From NCBI GenBank assembly GCA_023078555.1, contig CM041197.1, positions 4,547,810 through 4,611,809 on the forward strand: a stretch of DNA of 64,000 nt, read 5' to 3'. The notes beneath the pieces were generated by a model, which worked only from the letters and a program-made list of their open reading frames with translations, had not been told where the DNA came from and searched no databases. Made by a program: the position numbers and the translations under genes. Positions within the stretch are counted from its first letter, which is position 1. Every line of letters begins with the position of its first letter. Below, one piece after another: positions 10,808 to 21,423 of the stretch. The stretch comes from Ulva prolifera. Its lineage: Eukaryota > Chlorophyta > Ulvophyceae > Ulvales > Ulvaceae.

Positions 10808-13800
10808 TCAGTCGGCCCACTCGGGGAAGCGGTCCTCCATGTGGATGGCGTCCACCGCGGCCAGCGTCTCGTCGTCGAGCTCGAGCTGGCACGCCGCCAG
10901 GTACTCGTCCATCTGCTCGACCTTCGTCTGGCCGGTGATCACCGCGCCCATGTGCCACCTCGACGCCGCCCTGCACGCCACCACCGCCTTAGAGCACCGC
11001 GGCGATGAACATGCTTCCCGGCATCACGCCCGTATGCACGTGCCCGTTCCCCGGCGGCAGCCGAGCCGGCGCGTGCGGCGCTGGGAACAGCCTCACTGCA
11101 GTGGGCCTGTGCCCGGGCCATCGGGTTGAACGAGACGATGCAGACGCCGCTGGTGCGCAGGTCGCGCGGCGCAGGTGCACACACACACACACACACACGC
11201 GGGAGGTGTGTGAACCACGGCAACGTTCGAGAAGATATGCTGACAGACCACGCCACTCGCCTCGCCGCTGGTCGCCGCCCATGTGCACTATAGCGCAATC
11301 GCGGGCGGAGCAGTGGCACGGTGTGCGTCGACAGCAGTGCGCGTGCGGCGGCGTGACCGAGAGGGGCGCACCAGGCGACCGCGAGCTGCGTGAGGCTGAG
11401 GCCCTTGCTCTCCGCGAGCGCGGCGTACTTCTCGACCGCGGCGGCGACGCGCTCGCTGGCGTAGCGCGGCTGGAAGTCAGGATTCTTGGTGTGCCGGGCA
11501 CCCTCAGGCTTCGCGCCGCCGCGGTACTTGCCGCTGAGGAACCCCCCGGCGAGCACGCCGTATGGGATGAGCCGCACGCCGTAGACGTTGCACACCTCGG
11601 ATAGATCCATGTCAAACTTCCTGCAGCGCGGCCGGACCGTGAGAGCCTCGATTGCATGGCCACACAGAGCCACAGTGGCGGTGTTGCTATGTGTGACGTC
11701 ATCGTTGTTCAAAAACTTGTTGGGACTGATTCTCGAGCGGACGTCCTGAACAGGACGGCGATGCCTTTGTCATCATCATCTGATGGCCCAACGGCCCAGA
11801 CTGTGCAACCGCTGCAGTCCAGCCGCTTGACACGCATGAGGTCGGACCGGAACCGCACAGCAGACGACCGCCGCAGCGTCTGGCCTGCGAACGTGGCAAC
11901 AGATCCGGAAGCAATCGCAACAACGATCACCAAGCTCATGAAGAGTGCAGGCCGTGGGGCCTCACACCGGTCGCAGAGGGAGAAGTCGTTCTGGATCGTC
12001 ACAGGCAGCGGCACCCCGAGGCGCTTCGCCGTCTCGCACATCATCGTCAGCCCGTGTGACGTCTCATTGCTGACGCCCCAGTGCCTGATCTTGCCCTCCT
12101 CAATCAGCTCTCCCATCGCCTGTAGCAGCAAGAAGCCGAGTCGTTGCCACGCAGCCCCTCACAACCTGGATGCCCTGCCAGGCACACGGGGGGGAGCGGC
12201 CTCACCTCCGGCTCACCGAATCCAGGTGGCATGGAGAGCACAGCGCACAGCCGATGACTGCCGACTGGACCGATGTATACTTCACGACACAGCCATAACC
12301 ATTCACCCGTCCGCGACCAAATGAGGGTATCCATGCACCATGACGGAGGCGTGACCATTCACACGTCTGCGACCGAACGAGTGGCATCCAAGCTACATGC
12401 TGCCGCAGACTCGTGTACCCACGTTGGTGGTGGGCAGTGTGCCCACGTACTGAGTGTACAACCTCCAGCGATATTCGCACGGGCCGTCACTGCCTCTCAA
12501 CACTCCCCTTGACGCAGACGATCAAGCGGCGATCCACAGGGACAGGGCGCACTGCTGTCTCTGCCACAAGTGCGTGTGGCGAGCACGTGACGGAGGGGAG
12601 CACACACATCATTGCGTGCCAGATCACCAGAGCCTGCCACGACACAACGCACAAACCAGCGAAGCAAGTTCGATGGAGGGGAGGGGGCACACCTGGACGA
12701 CGACGTCAAAGCCCGGCGCCGGCCTGGACTGCGTCGGGTCGTAGCGGCTGCGGCCAAACACGGGCACGTAGCGCGCCGGCCAGTGCAGCTGGAAGAGGTC
12801 GATGTAGTCCGTCTGCAGCCGCTCGAGCGAGCCATTCACGCCGCGGCGGATGTGCTCCCGCGACACCACGCCCGCGTTGGGGGCCTCCGCGTCGGCACCC
12901 CTGCATCCACCCACACAGCCGCCATGAAAATTGGCCTCTCTCTGACATGACACGGCAAGTGCTGCACGAATGAGGTGGACGATCCAGGATGATGTGTGCA
13001 CGCACGAGATCGTGCGGTGGGGATGGTGGCGTGGGGTACAAGGCTGAGGGCAGGGTCGTGTGGGATGAGGGGGAGGGGGCGCACAGAAGTTCGAGGAACA
13101 CCGGAGGCAGAGTTCCACAGACCTGCACCACAGACCTATCCGCCTCACTGCGTGTGCAGACAAAGCCGTGTGCATCGCAGGGTTCGGATGTGCGCCGTGG
13201 CTGGGCCGAAGCATACACAGGCGATGGGGCTACACAGCACAGCATGGGCGGCAGACCCGGCCAGGTCCGGAAGCAAAGGGCACCTCTGCCGGGCTCCGGC
13301 ATGGGAAGGATGCCGGCGGTCACCAAGGTTGCGCAGTCGCAGGCCCTCAGGTAACAGCACATGCATGTGCAGACGGGGCCCGCGGTTTCTACGGAACACA
13401 CAAGGCAGGTTGCGATCCTCTCGCCACAGAGGTCCAGGCCCCGCTGCGGGTTGCAATGCGGGGAGCCTGAGGCATGCACCGAGCACAGGTACAATGATTC
13501 TCTGTCTTTACCATCTGCAGATATCGTCTATGATACAAACTCTGCACATCCATGGGCCAGGCTGGAAGAATACGCACGTCTCTTTGAGCTGCTGGCACGG
13601 AGCGGGCGCCTGCGGGTTGCCTGTTAAAATACAACAAATACAAGGAACCCCACAGGAACGCAGAGCTGCTGCAGTGCGACGCCGTATGCTGGATCTGATG
13701 CCAGGCCGTGTGCTGGGTCCGCGATCAACAACAATAGAGACACTGCGGGCGTGCGCAGTGCCGCCAATGGTTAGCGCTGCGTGTGGACACGTATGCATGA

Positions 13801-13855
13801 GTGATCCCCGGAGTCCGGGAGCGTGTTGCCACTGTGTTTTCGGAAGGAAGGGGAA

Positions 13856-13893
<38 letters not shown>

Positions 13894-15024
13894 CGTGCCT
13901 TGGTGGCGACAATCATGTCCTCACGGCAGCCCCGCTCCTGCATCCAGCGGCCGATGATGCGCTCGCTGTCGCCAGCCCATTCCCCCTTTGGCGGCACCGG
14001 GTACATCTCTGCGGAGTCCAGGAAGTTGCCGCCTCTGCCTGCACACCGTCTCGAGCTGCCGAGCTGCATTCACTGGCGCTGCCAGAAGCAGAAATTCGGA
14101 ATGCATCAGATGCTATGTTGCTGTGCGCTGTTCTGGAGTGGACAGCATGAATGACAGGCATCTGTCGGCATGCAGCGTGTGGGTGTGAAGCAGCCTTTGT
14201 CGTTGGTGGTGCGAAAGGCGAGTTCCTGCCGAAGTCATGTCTGGCCTCTCAGGTTCTGAGAGGTCGAAGCGAGATGATTCCAACTGCGTTTAAGCAGTTG
14301 ATATGCATATTTGTTTGTGGGCTGGAAGTAGCTCGTGATGTGCTGCTTGGTGGTCTCACAAATACACAATTCGCTGGATGCAACAGCTTATCATGGCATG
14401 GCACGCCAGTTTACAAAATAACATGTCATAGCTCGCAGTGCTGGCATCAAGACGCACTGCGGAAATGATCCAGCTGTTGGAATGATTCCTCCTCTGTGTT
14501 GGTCGAGCCCATCATCTGCATGGACACGCGACACTGTCTGGGACGCCTCGACTGGTGTAATGAGGCATTGCTGTCCTCACGAACTATAATGAGTACGCAG
14601 ATACCATGCGCTCGGGGCAGCATCGTGTATGAACGTGCGTGGTGGCCTACCGTGCACCGAGTCCGCCAGCACATTCCGACCGCATGATCGGCACCAGGCT
14701 CAGACTTTACTGCAGCATACCCGGGGACAGGAAGATATTGCTGAATAACGTGTCTTCAAGCCTCGATGTCTCTGTCAGCAAGTCGCAATTCACACAGCGA
14801 GAGCAGACGCGCGAGTCATCGGGTCGCACCATCGTCCCAATACAAGCCACAGATACCTCTAGATCAGAAGTGCCTAGCGTACGCTTCTTCAGCTGGAAGT
14901 CTGAAGGCACTTGGACCTTTTCCGGTGCTGTAGCAGCCGCTGCACCGCAGCGAATGCTGCTTCTCCGCAATGGCTTTGCAGCAGGCTTTGGGCAGCCAGT
15001 CACGCATGAGCGGGCGGACAGCAT
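10808..15024 (-). CDS. Aldo/keto reductase, Tas-like, tandem copy B
   Basis: Predicted NAD(P)H-dependent aldo/keto reductase, 387 aa. Minus-strand exons: 15024-14830, 14515-14458, 14038-13900, 12900-12693, 12119-11968, 11620-11372, 10970-10808. All junction phases agree. The chosen ATG gives a 50-residue extension ([14 protein letters not shown]) rich in Arg, Ser and Ala, like an organelle transit peptide, before [20 protein letters not shown]. Catalytic Asp, Tyr and Lys are seen in [12 protein letters not shown] and IVATK, and His in LHWPARY. The NAD(P)-binding part is in exons 5-7 ([35 protein letters not shown]). Intron 3 opens with AAGGCACG, not a GT donor in the right phase, and runs straight into a long C tract. 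Closest relatives are copies C and D. Confidence 0.9.
11174..11200. repeat. (CA)n microsatellite in intron 6 of copy B
   Basis: A short run of alternating CA, about 12 units, lies between exons 6 and 7 of reductase copy B. Confidence 0.8.
13857..13892. repeat. Poly-G tract in intron 3 of copy B
   Basis: A run of about 34 G on the plus strand sits a few bases downstream (in gene sense) of the exon 3 end, so the transcript would carry a C run immediately after the splice donor. The homologous introns of C and D lack it. Confidence 0.9.
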
Positions 15025-15029
15025 ATTAT

Positions 15030-16020
15030 CGAAAAAAACCGTAGATATGTGGTCGATCGGTTTGCTCGTGTATGTTATGATGCAGTCAACTGCGCAAGGG
15101 TCGTACAGGTGCAAGTTGCTTCGGCAGCACCGATGCTCAATACTAATTAATGTGCAGGCGTCAGTGCGACAGAGTAAGTGTTCACGGACTGCAGTGATCA
15201 AAGACAATCTCTACTTGATCTGCGGTTCGTCTTGACGCTCGTTTGCTGCCGGAGACTGGTAAGAGGTAATTCGGGCGTTTGTGGCCCTGGATTCACACAA
15301 ATGAGTAGCACCACCCGGGCAGTAGTTGCCACTAGTAGCCACTACCTACACTATGGCGTGGCGACGCCCTGACGCACCGCAGCGCAGCAGTAGCGTCCGT
15401 CGATCGGAGCCAGAGCGAGGCAAATGAAACTTCTGCATGGCGGTGCATCTGCCTTCTCTGACTCTGACCCGCAAGACGTCCTCGCCTTGACATGCCGACT
15501 CTTTGACATGCAGAGCTCACACTAATTCAAATATACTTTGTTGTTTGACCCTCGGTCACGGTACGTGCGCCATTGTCGCGATTAGCTTCGTGATGAGCTT
15601 CGGAGCGATCGCGATTGCAGCTGTGGGTGCACTGCCAGGCTGGCATCACAGAGCCGCCGCCCGAGGGGGCGGTGTGGCTGGACAAATGCGGCAATAAAAG
15701 ACTGATTGTGCGGGATGGTGGCCCTGGCAGCAAAAGCCAAAGTGTCCAGCCAGACACCAACACAGCGGTGCGCCCCTGATAAATCAGTATCAAACCCAGG
15801 AAATGAGCACAACAGCAGTATGCATGGCCGAATTCAGCCGTTCGAACTACCGCCCTCCGGAGGTAGGGCCCTGGCATAAGCTCAATTACTCCACCAGTGA
15901 TCCCGACTGTGCCCACTACAGCTGTCTGACATGCAGGACAATGGCGAGCACTGCTCTCGCGGACAACGACTCAGCGACTCTGCGTTGCCTCGTCTCCGAC
16001 CTCCCACTATAGCTACCTGA
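15030..16020. repeat. Upstream flank of copy B, duplicated at copy C
   Basis: The 5' flank of copy B matches the flank of copy C at about 23860-25260. Shared blocks include GCAGCGCAGCAGT, CAGAGCGAGGCAAATGA and CGGCAAT...AAAGACTGA. The first 300 bases also match the flank of copy D at about 29860-30150. The duplication unit is therefore larger than the gene. Short frames here have no recognised domain. Shared indels make coding unlikely, although one frame of the C flank (TVEDTGGAIELKPGEVVV, about 25160-25090, minus) looks protein-like. Confidence 0.6.
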
Positions 16021-16276
16021 TCATTACACTTGAACAAACTGCAGCCTGCGGCACACAGCCAGCATCGGCGTGTCTTGTGCGACCACACATGCAGCTGCTG
16101 TGCAAGCACGGCAGGGGGGCACCAACAGCCGCTTGTCCCGCCGCACACGCATCCTGCGGTGACAACTTGCCACTCACAAGACGCCTAGAGCGCTCCAGCC
16201 ACAAGAGATCTCTTCGACGGCGTGACCCAGTTTCGAGATCAAAGGCACCCGGCATCAAGTTGGCATCGTCGATGTC

Positions 16277-16786
16277 CTAGAAAACTGGCTCTGGCCAGCG
16301 GTTTTGGCATATCGTACGCGGCTGGCATGGCGGCAGCGACTCCGATGCCATCTCTGCGGGGGTCAGCGCGCAGTCATCCCACGGCTCCAGCTTGAAGTTG
16401 GCTCCAATATCTGGCTCCAGCATCAGCCTCAACACCCTCCGGCTCCAGGTCCAACGGTGGCAGGTCAAGCTCCGGCGCAGCGGCCTGGATGGGCGGACCG
16501 GGTGGGTGCGTGCGTGTACTCACCCACATGGAGACTTTGTGTTGAACGCCAACGCCCCATGCATGTCCGGACTATGGCGGACGTGTCGAGAAAACACGCC
16601 AAGCGACTGCCAGCATCTAGCTCCAGCATCGTGAAGGTGAGTGCAGTCCACTGACTCCGCTTCACCGCAGCCGCACTCGCCGGTGCAGCTGACAGTGCGG
16701 GAGCACAATGTGTGGTACTTGCGGTGGAGCTCTGCACAGGTGCTGCACGTAGGTAGCCCACATCGCGCGCACTTTAGGGGAGGAGC
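16277..16786 (-). CDS. Zinc-binding protein fragment, C-terminal exons
   Basis: Two minus-strand exons join in phase: 16786-16524 (acceptor GTGTGAG, donor GTGAGT after CCATGTGG) and 16484-16277, ending in a stop. The first exon begins APPLKCARCGLPTCSTC and continues AELHRKYHTLC, giving the spacing CxxCxxxxCxxCxxxHxxxHxxxC. That resembles a treble-clef or MYND-like zinc knuckle but lacks a full MYND pattern. A further Cys cluster (CTGECGCG) follows. The second exon reads VLRLMLEPDIGANFKLEP and ends near NRWPEPVF. Upstream exons are not resolved; a frame at 17457-17101 with IYCPLCECLEHLP is a weak candidate. The gene lies between reductase copies B and C with no counterpart between C and D. Function unknown. 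Confidence 0.4.
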
Positions 16787-17889
16787 CTCACACCAAAGCA
16801 TGGCACTCCGATGCAATGTCGAGATGGTGCTGTTCCCAACTGAATATGTAGACCTATGTGTCCTTGTTTAGACCTGTGTTTCTTCACTGTAATGATGCAA
16901 AGCAAAGGAATGAGCTGCGACAGATTGATGTAGTGGTGACAGGGGCAGACCAACAGCGGCTCGCTGCACAAGAAACAAACTAGCAAGACAGCCCAGACAG
17001 CGTGCTGAGCACAGAACAGACAAGTAGCTAACAGCCTGCACAATGCTGGGCTGACTTGCTGTACAGGCACGCTGTGTTCTTATTGCTACAAGAGCGGCTG
17101 TCAACCGCTCAGATAGGATCGCACCCGCCCGTCGCCCAGGCGATCACCGCCGTCGGTGGTGCCAGCCGAGAATGGGGGGCATGGGCCCGTGGTTGCAGGT
17201 ACAGCAGGAAGCACGGTTTCGTCGTCACTGGAGGTTTCGGGGTCTGGAAGGAAAGAAGCGGCGACGGCGTGAACACCGAGGACGCTGGACGAAGAGCCCT
17301 GGACGGGCTGGCAAACATCAGTGAGACCAGAAGCAGCGTGGGCATCAGATGCTCTGGACGGGCTAGCACACAGTAGTGAGAACAGAAGCGGCGTGGGCGG
17401 CAGATGCTCCAGGCATTCACACAGAGGACAGTAGATCGGGTTGCCGTGTTGTTGCATTACATGATGGCAGATGAGTGGCGAGCGTGTTCACAGCTGCAGC
17501 GGCGCCGGGCGCCATACTGTCCCTACCCGCCCGCCGCCCGGCCAGTATGAGGGCAGGTCTGAACGTCAGACCGTGTAGATCCTGCTGGCAACAGGCTCGT
17601 AATTACGTCTCTAGCACATCTTCTCGTGAATAAGCCGTCACAGTGCCGGCGGAGTGCAATAACAATGTTTTCCTGGTTTGATGTGTGAGTTCCACACTAC
17701 GAATTCAGATTGCACGTGCTTTGCAAAAGCGGGCATGAACCCTAGGCCTCACCACACATCACAACCCTAGATCAACAGCGGAACATGATGTTCACACTCA
17801 CCCTTCGTTGGACAAGGCCTAGCCGATGACTCCTACGTGCTGTAGTGGTAGATCGATGGCGCCATGCACCTACCTACCAGATTGCGCCA

Positions 17890-20800
17890 AAAGCGGAGCG
17901 CCCGCTTTGACGTCAAGAGTGCGGTGAGCTATAGCAACCCAGTCACCATCTTTGATGCGGACCTATCATATAGGAAGCAGTCATTCTGGACTGTGATGGG
18001 CAGCGGCGGTGCGAGGTATCTTGCACATCATCGCAACAGGGTTGGCACGAAAAAAAAAAAAAACTCGCACCCGATCCCACTTCGCAGTCCACCATAGATC
18101 GCTTCATGGTCCTGCAAAACGTTGTCAACACACAGCGACTCGGCTTTGTACTCCCACATCGGACTGTGACATTGCAAGCCCCCCGGTACGCTCCCAGGTT
18201 CAAAATCTTACGGTGCAAAACAGTCGCCAACTCTCTGTACCCAACCCCTTCCCGGCTGGAAACGCACAGGCACTGTCCGAGGCAGATGCCAGAGTACTGC
18301 CACTATGGTGTATCCAATATGCGCGCCGATCGCAGGCCGTTGGCAGCTACCCCATGGCCGCCAATCGCAGCCACCCACTAAGACCGCAAACCCAGCCTGC
18401 TCCGACTCGCTGCCGACGCAAAGTCAACTCAGGAAGATCATGGCCATTTGATGACAGCGGTCAAGATGGAAATTGGCAGCTGTGCGGCGTCGCAGTTCCA
18501 GCTTGATGCCGAAATATACGGTACAACAGACAATGAAAAGGACGTGGTCGCTCGGCCCGATCTTCCGCGCCTTCGTTGTCAAAGCAACCACAATGCAACG
18601 CACACTGTTGGTCGGCTGTGGGCGCGAGGCGCTCAGTCAGCCCACTCGGGGAAGCGGTCCTCCATGTGGATGGCGTCCACCGCGGCCAGCGTCTCCTCAT
18701 CGAGCTCGAGCTGGCACGCCGCCAGGTACTCGTCCATCTGCTCAACCTTTGTCTGGCCGGTGATCACCGCGCCCATGTGCCACCTCGACGCCGCCCTGCA
18801 AACCACCACCGCCTCAGGGGCCAGCACCATCTCAACGGGAGACGCCGCACATGCCTCGGGCTTTACGGCCGTGTATGCATGTGTGACGTTGGCGTCGTGC
18901 AACCCGGCGTGGGCCGCCGCAGGTTGAGCGCCCCGGGTGCAGACGCTCACACGAGGGTTTTGCAGCACAGCATCACAGGACTTGCGCACCAGAGCCGCTC
19001 TCCGGCTCGCGAGCCGCTGCACATGCATGTTGGCACTAGCACATCACAGCCGCGTCGCCGTCAGACTCCAGGTTCGTGAAAGGCTACATGCATGTCCACC
19101 ATCGACGGGAGGGATCGGTGGTCACGCTGGGAATGTGACCGAGAGGTGCGCACCACGCCACCGCGAGCTGCGTGGGGCTGAGGCCCTTGCTTTCTGCGAG
19201 CGCGGCGTACTTCTCGACCGCGGCGGCGACGCGCTCGCTGGCGTACCGCGGCTGGAACTCCGGGTTTTTGGCGTGCCGCGCACCCTCCGGCTTCGCACCG
19301 CCGCGGTACTTGCCGCTGAGGAAGCCCCCGGCCAGCACGCCGTAGGGGATGAGCCGCACGCCGTAGACGTTGCACACCTCAGATAGATCCATGTCAAACT
19401 TCCTGCACCACGGCCGGACGATAAGAGCCTCGAAGCATGGCGATGCAGAGCGTTGTCATTGATGTGATCTGCCATTGCTGTATTGGCCATCGTTGCTGAG
19501 GGGGCCCAGATCATGATGCACTTTCAGATGATTGGGCCCAGCAGCTCGGCGTGTGCGCACGGCCGATTGGGCTGCTTCAGGTCGGCACGGAAAGCCACGG
19601 CAGCTGCCGAAGGCCAGCAAAGATGACAGCAGAATCGAAACAACAAAAATGCATTCACAAAACAATGATGAGAAAGGGCACAGGCGGGGGCCCCACACCT
19701 GTCGCAGAGGGAGAAGTCGTTCTGGATGGTGACGGGCAGCGGCACCCCGAGGCGCTTCGCCGTCTCGCACATCATCGTCAGCCCGTACGCCGTCTCGTTG
19801 CTGACGCCCCAGTGCCTGATCTTGCCCTCCTCAATCAGCTCGCCCATCGCCTGCACCAGGAGTAGGGCCGTCGCTGCTGCGGCCACACGCGTCCTAGCAC
19901 GCGCTGCAGAGGAAACGGCCTCGCGCCCAGCCGGCCGGGTTGGGGGGCATGGAGAGCACGGGGGCACGTCCATCAAGCAAGAGTCACATCGGTGGTGTAG
20001 ATTGCAGTCACAGTCTGAGGACGCAGCCTCCAGCTATGTACCCTGTGAGCCACCACATCGTCTTGACTTGTGTTGGGTGATCGGGCCCGATCACATTATA
20101 GAATATCTCTGAAAATGCAGATACTTTTTCGGGGTGGCAGCCCTGAAAATGCTGCAGAGCGACCCCACACTGGTCTTGACGCACCGCCTCCCCGTCTTTT
20201 GATTGATGCCACGATGAGCCTAGACGGAGGGACTGTGGCATCTACACGTGCGATGGAGGGGAGGGGGCACACCTGGACGACGACATCAAATCCCGGCGCC
20301 GGCTTGGCCTGCGTGGGGTCGTAGCGGCTGCGGCCAAACACGGGCACGTAGCGCGCCGGCCAGTGCAGCTGGTACAGGTCGATGTAGTCCGTCTGCAGCC
20401 GCTCGAGCGAGCCATTCACGCCGCGGCGGATGTGCTCCCGCGTCACCACACCCGCGTTCGGTTTCTCCGCATCGGCACCCCTGCACCCACCCACTCCACC
20501 GCTTTCGAGGTTGCCATACAAAGCACAGCTATGGGGCTTGCCTGGCAGGGCGTCACGACCAGCGTGGCAGGTGCAGGACTATGTTGTACACGTGCATGGG
20601 GCTGCAGGGTGGCTTTGGTGTAGCGCATCATGAGCGGCGGAATGCAAGGGGCGTGGGGGGCAGCAGGACGTACAGCAGGTCCAGGAATTGCGGAGCGAGC
20701 GTCCCAGACACCTGCACCAGAGATAGCCTTGCCGCGTGCCCGGGTACACTCATCACACCCAGTGCAGTTCATGGAACACCTCATAGTGTGCATCTGCTGG

Positions 20801-21423
20801 GCCCAACACCTAAAACGCAATGACGCTACGCGATGCAGCGTGGGCTCGAGATAGAGCTGGGTTCGGGTGTGAAGGGTGAAAGCACCTGTGCAGGTGTACG
20901 GAAGAGGCTCAGGTTTGGGAGGCCGGGCGCCATCGCCTACGCGGCAGCGGGCCTCGAGGCCACAGCTGACGATCGTGCAGAAAGTGCCCGCCCCTGCGGA
21001 CCGGGGTCTGAAAGGTGGCCTTGCTCTCGCCGCCGAGATCACAGGGAAGTGAAGCAAGGCTGAATCTACTCGGCTGTGATCTGGTGCGGACTGTGGTGCC
21101 GATGGTCTGTAAAGTGTGTGCATGGCCATGGCCTGGTGCGGACTGTGCTGTCAATGGTCTGTGCTGCGCGTGCATACGTATTCATGGCCGGACGAGAGTG
21201 CATGGCCACAGCCAAGGCAATGTCGAGGGAGTCTGCGGGGGCGCCGTCGCTGGGTGGGCGTGGTGTGGTCGCAGGGGGCGTGCCTTGGTGGCGACGATCA
21301 TATCCTCACGGCAGCCCCGCTCCTTCATCCAGCGGCCGATGATGCGCTCACTGTCGCCACACCACTCCTTCTTTGGCATCACCGGGTACATCTCTGCGGA
21401 GTCCAGGAAGTTGCCGCCTCTGC
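17890..21423. repeat. Segmental duplication, proximal copy
   Basis: This block, from the 3' flank through exon 3 of reductase copy C, is repeated at about 25270-28930 (copy D). The offset is about 7380 bases in the exon 6-7 region and grows by small indels. It includes intergenic and intron sequence, so the duplication is genomic rather than a retrocopy. It contains the apparently identical tract 18640-19466. Confidence 0.85.

Noticed and set aside
13725..14069. Poly-proline protein extension of reductase exon 3
   Set aside because: The Pro run is the intron's C homopolymer. The exon 4 homology resumes only after splicing.
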